Part shown: piece by piece, positions 10,217-19,606 of the stretch
Position numbering within the stretch: position 1 is the stretch's first letter
Layout: each line of letters begins with the position of its first letter
NCBI RefSeq assembly: GCF_001693435.1
Contig: NZ_CM004509.1
Location: forward strand, 2,232,001 to 2,296,000
DNA length: 64,000 nt
Origin: Gilliamella sp. wkB7
GTDB taxonomy: Bacteria > Pseudomonadota > Gammaproteobacteria > Enterobacterales > Orbaceae
Direction of reading: 5' to 3'
The notes under the pieces: model-generated
What the model was told of the DNA's origin: nothing
Database searches by the model: none
The model's input: the letters and a program-made list of their open reading frames with translations, nothing else
Made by a program: the position numbers and the translations under genes

Positions 10217-11377
10217 CTACTCATTATTGTTCAAACGTTTTGCAAAATCTACCCAATCATAATAACCATCACTATTGAAAGAAGCATTTTCCAATTGTAA
10301 TTGATAGTGTTGTGGTGGATTATTGATATCGATTGCCTGGCCAGTATAAAGTTGTTCAAAACTTTGATAAACGTATTCGGCTTTAAAAAAGTATTTGCCA
10401 GATGATATATGGCGATAACGTTGGAAGATAACCATTCCTCCGATTGGGGTATTTTCACATTGGTTTGGTAGTTGGTATGGTGCAAAATCTAAAGCACCGA
10501 GCAATGCTGCAATGGTACTATCGTGACCAACAAGTAAGTTCACCTTGTGCTGTTTATTATGCAGTAAATCATCTATTTTATTGATTAATAGTTTACTAAT
10601 ATGTTGAGCAATGGTTTTCGAATGAAATACTAAATCAATATAGTGGTTACGAATTTGTATTATTTGTTGCCATTGTTCTTGGCTGGTGATTTTTCCCCAC
10701 GCAATCTGATCTTTTGGAAATGCAGAATAATATTGTAATAAGAAAGCATCAACAGCACAAATTCCGATAGCTAATGGGCCATGTAATTCAGGTTCTTCAT
10801 TTTTCTTAAAATAGAGTTCATAAGGAATATCAGCAAAATCACATTGATATTGAGCATATAATTGTGAATGCGGATACTCCAATATATCTGAAACCATTTG
10901 ATAAGCAGGCGCTAAATTTTTAAAAATTGCCCCAGCTTTATCAGCCTCTTCAATATCGTTTAATACAGCTTGTTTTAGTTCTGGAGAATCATCTTGCACA
11001 CTTGGATCAAAAATCGGATCCATTTTTTCAATGGTATATTTGTGATGGATAGGAATATCATAACCCGCAAAAGCGCCATTAACCAAGAATTGGGCTGTTG
11101 CTACCGTTCTTTGAAGGCTGTTAGCATAAACATAGATATCTGGATTTTCTGGTTCAATATTAATATTTTTTTGTTCAAGCCATTGTGATAGATAATGTCC
11201 AAAGAAAGCTTCTAATACACCACCTCGTGTCGTTAAATAACCATAAGCATGATCCCAGCTAGGCCATTTTAATGGACTGGACTTTTCTAAAAATGCTAGT
11301 GTGTTTTGTAACGGAGTGCGTATACCGTGACGACTTAATATAACGACTTTGTCTAATTGGTATTGATTGTTGTTCAT
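10217..11377 (-). CDS. histidine acid phosphatase (AppA/Agp family), no signal peptide
   Basis: A 386-residue member of the histidine acid phosphatase family (phytase or glucose-1-phosphatase types). It has the phosphohistidine motif LSRHGIRTP at residues 14-22, a TVATAQFL segment near 115 and the catalytic HD motif in LLVGHDSTIAALLG near 280. E. coli Agp and AppA are periplasmic with a cleaved signal; here the protein starts MNNNQYQLDKVVILSRHG, without a hydrophobic leader. The start overlaps the stop of nfsA as ATGA, so an upstream extension is not available. It is therefore probably cytosolic, or the signal was lost. The substrate is not determined. Confidence 0.8.
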   Translation of the reverse strand: MNNNQYQLDKVVILSRHGIRTPLQNTLAFLEKSSPLKWPSWDHAYGYLTTRGGVLEAFFGHYLSQWLEQKNINIEPENPDIYVYANSLQRTVATAQFLVNGAFAGYDIPIHHKYTIEKMDPIFDPSVQDDSPELKQAVLNDIEEADKAGAIFKNLAPAYQMVSDILEYPHSQLYAQYQCDFADIPYELYFKKNEEPELHGPLAIGICAVDAFLLQYYSAFPKDQIAWGKITSQEQWQQIIQIRNHYIDLVFHSKTIAQHISKLLINKIDDLLHNKQHKVNLLVGHDSTIAALLGALDFAPYQLPNQCENTPIGGMVIFQRYRHISSGKYFFKAEYVYQSFEQLYTGQAIDINNPPQHYQLQLENASFNSDGYYDWVDFAKRLNNNE

Positions 11378-12099
11378 TTAGTTATCCATCCTTGTTTATG
11401 CAAATAATTTAAAATGAAATCTCGTTGCCCTTTGATAATTGTTTCTGCAATTTTATCACTCCAACCATTTGTTTTTTGATTAGTCAGTCGATGACCATAG
11501 TATTGACGCATCTGAGTATCATATTGTGCTAATAATTGATGATTGATTGGTTGATAGTGATTTTCAAAAAAAACTAATTCTTTCGGTAATCTTGGTTTTA
11601 TATCTGGATTTTGGTCAGGATAACCAATACAAAGCCCAAAAAGCGGAAGAACATATTTAGGTAAGGCAAGTAATTGTGTTACTTTCTCAATATTGTTGCG
11701 TAATCCACCAATATAAACCGTGCCTAAACCTAATGATTCCGCTGCAATAACGGTATTTTGTGCCATAAAAGCAGTATCAATGCAACCCACTAAAAGTTGT
11801 TCTGCTTTTTCAAGAGGAATAGTTGGATCAATTTGAAAATGCCGATTAAAATCGGCACAGAATACCCAAAATTCAGAAGCTTGATTTATATAGCTTTGAT
11901 CCCCCGAATAATGTGCTAGTTTTGAGCGATTCTCGCTATCAGTGATTCTAATTATTGTAGCGCATTGTAAAAAATTGGAGCTTGGAGCCGATTGTGCAGC
12001 TTGAACAAGTGATTCTATCTGCTCGTTGGTTAATGCCGTTGATTGGTAAGACCGAATTGAACGACGATGACAAATTAAATTAATTGTTTTATTTTGCAT
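11374..12099 (-). CDS. nfsA: oxygen-insensitive NADPH nitroreductase NfsA
   Basis: FMN-dependent reduction of nitroaromatics and quinones with NADPH. The 241-residue protein aligns by eye with E. coli NfsA throughout: CHRRSIRSY at the N terminus, SSNFLQC, EFWVFCADFNRH, AAESLGLGTVYIGGLRNN, LPLFGLCIGYP and C-terminal DFILNYLHKQGW. It overlaps the phosphatase start by 4 bases. TrmB ends 18 bases upstream, so trmB-nfsA-phosphatase may be one transcript. E. coli nfsA pairs with rimK, not a phosphatase. Confidence 0.93.
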   Translation of the reverse strand: MQNKTINLICHRRSIRSYQSTALTNEQIESLVQAAQSAPSSNFLQCATIIRITDSENRSKLAHYSGDQSYINQASEFWVFCADFNRHFQIDPTIPLEKAEQLLVGCIDTAFMAQNTVIAAESLGLGTVYIGGLRNNIEKVTQLLALPKYVLPLFGLCIGYPDQNPDIKPRLPKELVFFENHYQPINHQLLAQYDTQMRQYYGHRLTNQKTNGWSDKIAETIIKGQRDFILNYLHKQGWITK

Positions 12100-12116
12100 A
12101 ATGGCTCCTTATTACG

Positions 12117-12818
12117 CTATTTTTTTCTGAACTGTAAATCCCAAACGCCATGACCTAAATTTTGGCCACGTTTTTCAAATTTGGTAATAGGGCGCTCTTC
12201 GGGTCTCGGAATGTAGTCGCCTGTTGCTGATAAATTTTCAAAACCTTCAGCTTCGGTTAAAACCTCTAACATATGTTCAGCATAATTTTGCCAGTCGGTC
12301 GCTAAATGTAATATACCGTCTACTTTTAATTTTTGCCGAATTAATTGTACAAATTGTGGCTGAATAATGCGGCGTTTGTTGTGTCTTGCTTTATGCCATG
12401 GATCGGGAAAGAAGATTTGCACTTTGTCTAATGAATGATTAGGGATCATGTTTTCTAAAACTTCAACCGCATCATGACACATTACTTTTAAATTAGATAA
12501 TTGGTTTTCTTCAATAGCCATTAAACAAGCGCCAACACCTGGCTTATGAACTTCAATGCCTAGAAAGTTTTTATCTGGTGCATTTCGAGCCATTTCAACT
12601 AATGATGCGCCCATGCCGAATCCTATTTCTAAAACGACAGGTTTATTTTCATCAAAGCATATAGGTGAGTTTGAATGATATTCAATGCCAAATAGTGGCC
12701 ATAAATTGTTTAATGCTTGTTCTTGACCTTTAGTTAAACGACCTTGTCGTAATACAAAACTTCGGATAGTTCTTTTGGATTTGATTTCTGGGTTATTGCT
12801 ATTTAATTTTTCGTTCAT
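12117..12818 (-). CDS. trmB: tRNA (guanine-N7-)-methyltransferase TrmB
   Basis: Methylates G46 in the variable loop of several tRNAs using SAM. About 233 residues: [15 protein letters not shown] at the N terminus, the SAM motif [11 protein letters not shown] near 65, [16 protein letters not shown] near 142 and C-terminal TKFEKRG and GHGVWDLQF, all typical of TrmB. I chose the ATG at 12818; a GTG one codon upstream is possible. Divergent from prs. Confidence 0.95.
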   Translation of the reverse strand: MNEKLNSNNPEIKSKRTIRSFVLRQGRLTKGQEQALNNLWPLFGIEYHSNSPICFDENKPVVLEIGFGMGASLVEMARNAPDKNFLGIEVHKPGVGACLMAIEENQLSNLKVMCHDAVEVLENMIPNHSLDKVQIFFPDPWHKARHNKRRIIQPQFVQLIRQKLKVDGILHLATDWQNYAEHMLEVLTEAEGFENLSATGDYIPRPEERPITKFEKRGQNLGHGVWDLQFRKK

Positions 12819-13075
12819 CACGTTATCTACTTAGATTGTGGAATTTTGTAAAATTTATTAATGGATTTGAGTGTTAGTTTACTCGATTTTGGGTTCTCAG
12901 CCAAAGTATCTTAAAGGCAAATTTTTTTAATTCGCAATTTTGATATATATATCAAATATTTTTGTTAAATTTTTATATTATGGTTGAGCATGATGGATAA
13001 ATAATTATATAATTATGGCTCCGATTTAACCGATTACGAATAAAGTAATCATAATAACATGCTTGAGGATTTCTC

Positions 13076-14023
13076 GTGCCTGATATGAAGCTTTTTGCTG
13101 GTAATGCCACACCCGAACTAGCAAAACGTATAGCTAATCGTCTTTATACTTCTCTTGGTGACATTGTCGTAGGCCGTTTTAGTGATGGTGAAGTAAATGT
13201 CCAAATTAATGAAAATGTCCGTGGTGAAGATGTTTTTATTATTCAATCAACTTGCGCGCCAACCAATGACAATTTAATGGAATTACTAGTAATGATTGAT
13301 GCAATGCGTCGTGCATCTGCGGGTCGTATTACTGCTGTTATTCCATATTTTGGTTATGCGAGGCAAGATCGTCGAGTTCGTTCTGCTCGTGTGCCTATTA
13401 CCGCTAAAGTCGTCGCTGACTTTTTATCAACCGTTGGTGTTGATAGAGTATTGACAGTCGATCTTCATGCTGAACAGATTCAAGGTTTCTTTGATGTGCC
13501 TGTTGATAACGTATTTGGTAGTCCAGTTATTTTAGAAGACATGTTGCAACGTGATTTTGAACGCCCAATTGTGGTATCACCTGATATTGGTGGTGTTGTT
13601 CGTGCGCGTGCGATTGCAAAACTTTTAAATGATACAGACATGGCCATCATTGACAAACGTCGTCAGCGTGCTAATGAAGCAGAAGTGATGAATATTATTG
13701 GTGATGTTGCTGATAGAGATTGTATCTTAGTTGATGATATGATTGATACCGCAGGTACACTTTGTAAAGCGGCCGATGCTTTGAAAGCGCGCGGAGCTAA
13801 AAGAGTGTATGCTTATGCAACGCATCCAATTTTTTCAGGCAAAGCCGTCAGTAACATTAAAAACAGTGCTATTGATGAAATTGTTGTTTGTGACACAATT
13901 CCATTAACTGCTGAAGTTAAAGCATTGAAAAATGTGCGCCAATTAACTTTATCAGGTATGCTTGCTGAGGCAATTCGTCGCATCAGCAATGAAGAATCAA
14001 TTTCAGCAATGTTTCATTACTAA
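13076..14023 (+). CDS. prs: ribose-phosphate pyrophosphokinase Prs
   Basis: Makes PRPP from ribose-5-phosphate and ATP for nucleotide, histidine, tryptophan and NAD synthesis. The 315-residue protein is nearly identical to E. coli Prs (same length), with the ATP site region [16 protein letters not shown] near 100, the signature [17 protein letters not shown] near 130 and the PRPP loop [10 protein letters not shown] near 220. It starts with GTG; the downstream ATG would remove the conserved MPD. A strong terminator follows at 14047, so pth has its own signals or relies on read-through. Confidence 0.97.
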   Translation: MPDMKLFAGNATPELAKRIANRLYTSLGDIVVGRFSDGEVNVQINENVRGEDVFIIQSTCAPTNDNLMELLVMIDAMRRASAGRITAVIPYFGYARQDRRVRSARVPITAKVVADFLSTVGVDRVLTVDLHAEQIQGFFDVPVDNVFGSPVILEDMLQRDFERPIVVSPDIGGVVRARAIAKLLNDTDMAIIDKRRQRANEAEVMNIIGDVADRDCILVDDMIDTAGTLCKAADALKARGAKRVYAYATHPIFSGKAVSNIKNSAIDEIVVCDTIPLTAEVKALKNVRQLTLSGMLAEAIRRISNEESISAMFHY

Positions 14024-14046
14024 TTGATTTTAGCATTATGGTTACT

Positions 14047-14068
14047 AGCCCCTTTTTTGGGGCTTTTT
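14047..14068 (+). terminator. rho-independent terminator of prs
   Basis: AGCCCC, loop of six T, GGGGCT, then TTTT. GC-rich stem with U tract 24 bases after the prs stop. Confidence 0.85.
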
Positions 14069-14099
14069 CACTTATAGCAACACATATTATCGAATTATC

Positions 14100-14684
14100 A
14101 TGACAACTATTAAACTTATTGTAGGACTTGCTAATCCAGGCAATGAATATGCTGCAACTCGCCATAACGCGGGTGCGTGGTTTGTTGATCAATTGGCAGA
14201 ACGATATCATCAATCATTAAAAAATGAACCCAAATTTTTTGGTTACAGTTCAAGGATAACTCTTTCTGGTCATGATGTACGTTTATTAGTGCCAACAACC
14301 TTTATGAATTTAAGCGGTAAAGCAGTGCAGGCTATGGCTACATTTTATCAGATTAAACCAGAAGAAATTCTTGTTGCACATGATGAACTTGATCTTAATC
14401 CAGGTATTGCCAAATTCAAATTTGGTGGCAGCCATGGTGGGCATAATGGTTTGAAAGATATTGCCAGTAAATTAGGTAATAATTTGAATTTTTATCGCTT
14501 AAGAATTGGTATCGGTCATCCTGGCGATAAAAATAAAGTGGTAGGCTATGTTTTAAACAAGCCATCTAAATCTGAACAAGAGTTGATTGATAAAGCGATT
14601 GATGAGTCAGTGCGTTGTACTGAAATTTTATTATCTGATGGTATTGAAGCTGCGATGAATCGATTGCATGCTTTTAAAGCCTAG
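14100..14684 (+). CDS. pth: peptidyl-tRNA hydrolase Pth
   Basis: Releases tRNA from peptidyl-tRNAs dropped by ribosomes. 194 residues (E. coli also 194). Motifs: [19 protein letters not shown] with the catalytic histidine near 23, PTTFMNLSG near 66, [10 protein letters not shown] near 95 with the catalytic aspartate, and [12 protein letters not shown] near 110. No clear Shine-Dalgarno precedes the ATG. The usual partner ychF is absent; a DUF3597 gene converges instead. Confidence 0.96.
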   Translation: MTTIKLIVGLANPGNEYAATRHNAGAWFVDQLAERYHQSLKNEPKFFGYSSRITLSGHDVRLLVPTTFMNLSGKAVQAMATFYQIKPEEILVAHDELDLNPGIAKFKFGGSHGGHNGLKDIASKLGNNLNFYRLRIGIGHPGDKNKVVGYVLNKPSKSEQELIDKAIDESVRCTEILLSDGIEAAMNRLHAFKA

Positions 14685-14733
14685 TGAATAGGCTTGATGA
14701 TTATCTGACCGATAACATAGCGTTTTTAATAAA

Positions 14734-14761
14734 AAATCCACCTATATTAGCAGGTGGATTT
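14734..14761. terminator. bidirectional terminator between pth and the DUF3597 gene
   Basis: Ten-base-pair stem AAATCCACCT/AGGTGGATTT with an 8-base loop. The minus strand continues with TTTTTT-type sequence, so it mainly ends the DUF3597 transcript and may also stop pth. Confidence 0.75.
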
Positions 14762-14782
14762 GGCGTATTTTTGTCTTCAGTT

Positions 14783-15250
14783 TTAAGAGAAAAGGTGAGC
14801 TACATTCCCGCCTTTTTCTGCAATTTTTTTCATTACAGCTTTAATTAACCATGTATTCATAGCTGCTGTATCATCGGTACTCCCTGTATAATCAAGCTCT
14901 TTAGCTAATTTTTTACGCGCATCTAAACTGTTATCTAAGCCTAAAAGTTTTAAAAGATCAACAATTGATGTCTTCCAGTTTAGTTTTTCAGGGAATTTTT
15001 TAGCTAAGTCTTCAAGAATTGTCATAACATCAACATTTGATGCAGATGTTTGATTTCCTGTACTTTGTTGATTGGTTTGGTTTTGTTGATTCTGCTGGTT
15101 CTGTTGATTTTGATCTTGACTAGTTGATGCTGTATCTTTGTTATTACCAGTAATATTATTGACTTGATTCTTTACAGCATCAGTAACATTACCTACTGCT
15201 GCTTGTGCACTTGGAAATATTTTAGAAAAAATACTATTTAAGATACCCAT
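14783..15250 (-). CDS. DUF3597 domain protein with Gln/Asn-rich linker
   Basis: A 155-residue protein of unknown function. The N terminus MGILNSIFSKIFPSAQAA is amphipathic; residues about 45-75 form a Q/N-rich low-complexity linker; the C-terminal 85 residues match DUF3597, with KLNWKTSIVDLLKLLGLD, ARKKLAKELDYTG and MNTWLIKAVMKKI. I placed the start at the ATG preceded by AGAGGTG; a longer reading frame begins at 15352 but that extension (MTFPPIPRYINN) has no family support and covers the inverted repeat. Role unknown; presumably soluble. Isolated gene with its own terminator. Confidence 0.75.
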   Translation of the reverse strand: MGILNSIFSKIFPSAQAAVGNVTDAVKNQVNNITGNNKDTASTSQDQNQQNQQNQQNQTNQQSTGNQTSASNVDVMTILEDLAKKFPEKLNWKTSIVDLLKLLGLDNSLDARKKLAKELDYTGSTDDTAAMNTWLIKAVMKKIAEKGGNVAHLFS

Positions 15251-15291
15251 ATTACACCTCTTATGTTTAAACTGCTTTTGAAAAGACTGCT

Positions 15292-15320
15292 TAACGATAT
15301 AGATGTAGATAATATCGTTA
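15292..15320. promoter_or_regulatory. inverted repeat upstream of the DUF3597 gene
   Basis: Perfect 9-bp arms TAACGATAT (15292-15300) and ATATCGTTA (15312-15320) with an 11-base spacer, 42 bases upstream of the chosen start. Either an operator or a 5'-UTR hairpin; regulator unknown. Confidence 0.4.
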
Positions 15321-15785
15321 TTAATATAACGCGGAATGGGAGGAAAAGTCAAAACAGTAAAATTTTGATAGCATTTTATAATTTAAAACTTAGGTTCATG
15401 ATTTTCTCTAATCATCTTCAATAATAAGATTATTTTAAATATTACTTAGCATTTTTAATAATTATTTTGCTTTTATACATTCAATTTAACTTTTTTAAAT
15501 AGTATTTCTATTAAATTGGTTATATTAGTTTTTTAACCATATTATAAAAATAGGCAAATTTAAATATCATAAGATTGATTTGATTATTTGACCGATTAAA
15601 ATTGTTTATTAAATGCATGATTAAATTTAAATAATTAAATTACTGTTGTAAATTATTATTCGCGCCGTGTTAAATGCCACAGGATCATTACGTGGATTAA
15701 TACAGCATTTGTATGCAGTATAGAGGATTCTTAATTATATTTATCTAGATGCAATACATAACTAGACTTTATTCATTATTATGTA

Positions 15786-15818
15786 AAAAAAAACACCCAT
15801 TTAAAATGAGTGTTTTTT
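15786..15818 (-). terminator. terminator of uxuA
   Basis: Stem built from AAAAACACCCATTT and AAATGAGTGTTTTT with one mismatch; the minus strand runs on in U residues. It lies 18 bases beyond the uxuA stop. Confidence 0.75.
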
Positions 15819-15836
15819 AATACAGAGAAATAGATA

Positions 15837-17018
15837 TTATTCAAAAAATGCACGCTTAATGGCATATTCAATACCACGAATTTCTGCTAAACCGCGTAAG
15901 CGACCTATACACGAATAACCTGGATTGGTTTTCTTTTTAAGATCATCTAACATTTGGTGTCCATGATCTGGACGAACGGGAATAGAACGTTTAATTCCTG
16001 CTTTTTTACGGCGCTGTTCTTCAGTAACGAGTGCTTTGATTACTGCATACATATCCACATCACCACCTAAATGGTCACCTTCGTGGAAAGAAAGTGGATT
16101 TTGTTCGCGAACCGTTGCACGTAAGTGAATAAAATGAACACGGTCAGCAAATTTTTCAGCCATTATGGCTAAATCATTATCATCTCGCACACCGTAAGAA
16201 CCAGTGCAAAAGCAAAATCCATTATGAATACTATCTACCGTATCTTTTATCCATTGCATATCTTCGATGGTTGACACAATACGCGGTAAACCTAAAATTG
16301 GTCGAGGAGGATCATCTGGATGCACCGTTAATACCACACCTACTTCTTCAGCAACGGGGACGATAGCTTTTAAAAAGTAGGCATAATTTTCGCGTAATTT
16401 GGCCTTATCGATGCCATCATACGTCGCCAAATGTGCTCTAAATTGTTCCAAAGAATAGCCTTCTTCTGCCCCAGGTAAACCTGCAATGATATTAGCAATT
16501 AGTTTGTCTTTATCTGCTTGAGTCATTTTCTCAAAATAAGCTTTTGCTAAATCGATATCTTCTTTTGAGTAATCTTTTTCGGCATTAATTCTTTCTAAAA
16601 TATAAAGGTCAAATGCAGCAAATGCAGTTTGATCGAAACGTAAAGCTTTTGAACCGTCTGGTAGCTCATAAGCAAGATCGGTGCGAGTCCAATCTAACAC
16701 AGGCATAAAATTGTAACAAACAGTATCAATGCCACAAGCTGCTAGATTACGAATTGATTGCTGGTAATTTGCGATATGCTGTTTAACCTTTCCTGAATGC
16801 GTTTTGATCTCTTCATGAACAGGAATACTTTCAACAACAGACCATATTAATCCTTTTTCTTCAATAATTGCTTTTCGTTTTTGTATTTCTTCAACTGTCC
16901 ATATTTCGCCATTTGGAATATGGTGCAAAGCTGTAACAATTCCAGTTGCTCCAGCCTGTTTGATATCATCTAGTGATACTGGGTCATTTGGTCCAAACCA
17001 ACGCATCGTTTGTTCCAT
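15837..17018 (-). CDS. uxuA: mannonate dehydratase UxuA
   Basis: Converts D-mannonate to 2-keto-3-deoxygluconate in glucuronate catabolism. 393 residues, the family's normal length, beginning [16 protein letters not shown] as in E. coli UxuA. Visible metal- and substrate-binding segments include [17 protein letters not shown] near 238, FCTGSYG near 280, [10 protein letters not shown] near 305 and [11 protein letters not shown] near 355. GAGGAG ribosome site. It lies just downstream of the uxuR-like gene on the same strand (77-base gap); uxuB is divergent. kdgK/eda and uxaC are not in the window. Confidence 0.95.
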   Translation of the reverse strand: MEQTMRWFGPNDPVSLDDIKQAGATGIVTALHHIPNGEIWTVEEIQKRKAIIEEKGLIWSVVESIPVHEEIKTHSGKVKQHIANYQQSIRNLAACGIDTVCYNFMPVLDWTRTDLAYELPDGSKALRFDQTAFAAFDLYILERINAEKDYSKEDIDLAKAYFEKMTQADKDKLIANIIAGLPGAEEGYSLEQFRAHLATYDGIDKAKLRENYAYFLKAIVPVAEEVGVVLTVHPDDPPRPILGLPRIVSTIEDMQWIKDTVDSIHNGFCFCTGSYGVRDDNDLAIMAEKFADRVHFIHLRATVREQNPLSFHEGDHLGGDVDMYAVIKALVTEEQRRKKAGIKRSIPVRPDHGHQMLDDLKKKTNPGYSCIGRLRGLAEIRGIEYAIKRAFFE

Positions 17019-17095
17019 ATAAATCTCCTCAATGATTTTTATTTACTTAATTTTCTAAACGAAAAGATCTATAAACAATGCTGATTTTTTATTGT

Positions 17096-17857
17096 CTATT
17101 GGTTAACAATACTAACTGGAATAGAATCAAATAAATAACCATCAAAATTTGGATCTTCACTATCAGAAACGGTCATTAATGTTTGTTTAACATTTTCTAA
17201 ATGTTGCCACATAGCATGGCGTGCACCTATTGCATCTTTTATCTGCAATGCTTGCAGAATTTTTTCATGATCGTAAAGCCACTTTTTTCGATAACTATGA
17301 TCGGTAATGCGACTGTGTAATTGGTCCCACATTTTGCTGGTAGAACGTTTTTGCCATAAATCATTTAATAAACTTTCAAGTATTGAGTTTTTTGTTGCTT
17401 TGGCTATTGCAATATGAAACATCTCATCAGCACTGTAATCATCCAGAATGCCTTGTTCTAACATTTGACGTTCTTGTTCTAAAATAGCTCTAAGCTCTAT
17501 GATATCGGATTTCAATATTTGTGAAGCTGCAAAAGCGGCAATATTACTTTCAATTAGTTGTCTTGCTTGTAATAATTCAAATGGTCCAAAATCATTTTCT
17601 TCTATTTTTTTATCTTGTTCTGACAAAGTTTCATTTGGTAAACCAATTACATATACACCAGAGCCTTTTTTTACTGTAACTAAATTTTCAAGTTCTAGCA
17701 TAATGAGTGCTTCGCGCACAACCGTTCTACTTACATTAAATGCGTCAGCGATATCGCGCTCGGGTGGTAACCGATCACCAATTTTATAAGTACCATTTTT
17801 TAATAATGATTTCAGCTCATTACCAATTTCTTGATAGAGCCGATTAATCGTTGGCAT
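17096..17857 (-). CDS. uxuR: GntR/FadR-family regulator of hexuronate genes (UxuR/ExuR-like)
   Basis: A 253-residue repressor: winged helix-turn-helix at residues 5-75 (RLPPERDIADAFNVSRTVVREALIMLELENLVTV contains the family core, written here in part: VSRTVVREALIMLE), followed by an all-helical FadR-C ligand domain. The DNA-binding segment is close to both E. coli UxuR and ExuR, so which paralogue it represents is unclear. A matching operator lies in the divergent intergenic region. Likely ligand fructuronate or a similar sugar acid (inferred). Confidence 0.82.
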   Translation of the reverse strand: MPTINRLYQEIGNELKSLLKNGTYKIGDRLPPERDIADAFNVSRTVVREALIMLELENLVTVKKGSGVYVIGLPNETLSEQDKKIEENDFGPFELLQARQLIESNIAAFAASQILKSDIIELRAILEQERQMLEQGILDDYSADEMFHIAIAKATKNSILESLLNDLWQKRSTSKMWDQLHSRITDHSYRKKWLYDHEKILQALQIKDAIGARHAMWQHLENVKQTLMTVSDSEDPNFDGYLFDSIPVSIVNQ

Positions 17858-17958
17858 TATTTTTAATCCCCATTCTAATTTTGGTTATATTGCGTCAACT
17901 ATAAGTTAATTGTTATGAGTACTATAAGTCAATTATGATTTAACTACGTTTATTTCAA

Positions 17959-17976
17959 TAATTGGTATGCCAATAT
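17959..17976. promoter_or_regulatory. UxuR/ExuR-type operator
   Basis: TAATTGGTATGCCAATAT, a palindrome ATTGGTATGCCAAT at 17961-17974 matching the E. coli UxuR/ExuR consensus AAATTGGTATACCAATTT. It sits between the divergent uxuR-like gene and uxuB and could repress both. Confidence 0.75.
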
Positions 17977-18030
17977 GTTTTGGTATTATTAAATATTTTC
18001 AAAATACTGCATATTAAATAAACCAAAAAA

Positions 18031-18046
18031 TGTGATTTTGATCACA
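18031..18046. promoter_or_regulatory. CRP site for uxuB
   Basis: TGTGATTTTGATCACA matches the CRP palindrome TGTGA-N6-TCACA exactly. Its centre is about 98 bases before the uxuB start; a class II promoter would start near 18080. Confidence 0.75.
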
Positions 18047-18136
18047 AAAAATGAAAATTGGAGATGAAAAGTTTATCTACAAGTGAAAATATGTCTAACC
18101 AATAAAGTATTTAATTTGTTAATTATGGTGAGTAGA

Positions 18137-19606
18137 ATGTTAAATTTATCAAATATCCCACAATCAATCGAACATAAACCTTCCTATGACAGAAAAAAAA
18201 TGATTTCACGCATAGTCCATTTAGGCTTTGGTGCGTTTCATCGTGCACATCAAGCATTGTTTATGGATCGCTTATTGAATAAAGGAACAAGTGATTGGGG
18301 AATTTGTGAGGTTAATATTGTTGGTGGTGAAGAGTTAATTCATGATATTCGTCAGCAAGATCATTTGTATACCGTATTAGAAAAAGGAGCTACAACAAAA
18401 CAAGCATTTATTATTGGTAGTGTAAAAGAGTCGCTTTTGGCATCTACCGACGGCATTGAGGCAATTTTAGAAAAAATGGCCGATAGTGTGGTAGAAATTG
18501 TGTCTTTAACCGTAACCGAAAAAGGTTACTGTATGCGACCAGGTGGTGGTGACTTAGATTTAGATAATCCTCTGATTAAAGCGGATTTAGCCAATCCATC
18601 TAAACCTATGTCTGCCCCAGGCGTTATTGTTGAAGCACTTTATAGAAGAATGCAAAGAGGAATAAAACCATTTACGGCATTATCCTGCGATAATATCCCA
18701 GAAAATGGAGTTGTTTTGAAAAAAGCGATATTAGGTTTAGCAAAAGCGCGAGATGCGAAATTAGCACAATGGATTGAGGTCAATACAACGTTTCCATGTA
18801 CAATGGTCGATCGTATTGTGCCTGCAGCAACATCTGAAACTTTAGCAGAGATCACAAATACGTTGGCAGGCATGACTGATCCATGTGGTATTGCCTGTGA
18901 ACCTTTTATTCAATGGGTTATTGAAGATAATTTTGTTACTGGTCGCCCTAATTGGGATGAAGTTGGGGCTGAGTTTGTCGATAATGTGGTTCCCTATGAA
19001 GAGATGAAATTACGTATGCTAAATGGCAGTCATTCTTTTTTAGCTTATCTAGGTTACTTAGCAGGGTATGAACATATTAATGATTGTATGAATGACCACA
19101 ATTATAAAAAAGCAACACTAGCACTGATGATGCAACAACAAGCACCTACACTGCATGTTCCTTCACAGGTAAATCTATCACAATATGCTGAGCAACTTAT
19201 TGAAAGATTTAGTAACCCTTCACTGAAACATAGAACTTGGCAGATTGCCATGGATGGTACTCAAAAATTACCACAACGTATGCTTGATTCTGTGCGTTGG
19301 CATATTCAAAACAATTCTGATTTTTCATTACTTGCATTAGGCGTAGCCGGTTGGATGCGTTATGTAGGCGGCATGGATGACAATCAAAATGATATTGATA
19401 TACGCGATCCAATGTTTAGTGAATTAAAAACACTTGTTGACTCAAGTCAAGATGGTCAAGAAAGAGTAACCGCTTTATTGAGTTTGAATGCAGTGTTTGG
19501 TGATGATTTATCGAATAATTTGCAGTTCAAAGAACACGTCACCAATCATTATCTTTCTTTAATGCAAAAAGGGGCAAAACAGACAATCTGTGATTTAGTG
19601 ATTTAA
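18137..19606 (+). CDS. uxuB: D-mannonate oxidoreductase (fructuronate reductase) UxuB
   Basis: Reduces D-fructuronate to D-mannonate with NADH. About 489 residues (E. coli 486) of the mannitol dehydrogenase family: RIVHLGFGAFHRAHQAL near 28 binds the dinucleotide, LTVTEKGYC near 128, TFPCTMVDRIVPAAT near 220, and the catalytic lysine lies in the conserved EEMKLRMLNGSHS near 295. The frame is open upstream to a GTG at 18083, but the ATG at 18137 has GGTGAG 4 bases ahead and fits the family N terminus. Divergent from the uxuR-like gene and uxuA. Confidence 0.93.
   Translation: MLNLSNIPQSIEHKPSYDRKKMISRIVHLGFGAFHRAHQALFMDRLLNKGTSDWGICEVNIVGGEELIHDIRQQDHLYTVLEKGATTKQAFIIGSVKESLLASTDGIEAILEKMADSVVEIVSLTVTEKGYCMRPGGGDLDLDNPLIKADLANPSKPMSAPGVIVEALYRRMQRGIKPFTALSCDNIPENGVVLKKAILGLAKARDAKLAQWIEVNTTFPCTMVDRIVPAATSETLAEITNTLAGMTDPCGIACEPFIQWVIEDNFVTGRPNWDEVGAEFVDNVVPYEEMKLRMLNGSHSFLAYLGYLAGYEHINDCMNDHNYKKATLALMMQQQAPTLHVPSQVNLSQYAEQLIERFSNPSLKHRTWQIAMDGTQKLPQRMLDSVRWHIQNNSDFSLLALGVAGWMRYVGGMDDNQNDIDIRDPMFSELKTLVDSSQDGQERVTALLSLNAVFGDDLSNNLQFKEHVTNHYLSLMQKGAKQTICDLVI

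Larger units (their letters stand above)
15251..15836. other. gene-free stretch between the DUF3597 gene and uxuA
   Basis: Nearly 590 bases, very AT-rich. It contains the inverted repeat at 15292-15320, a short patch of higher GC at about 15660-15735 that may be a decayed coding fragment, and the uxuA terminator. Nothing else recognised. Confidence 0.6.
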
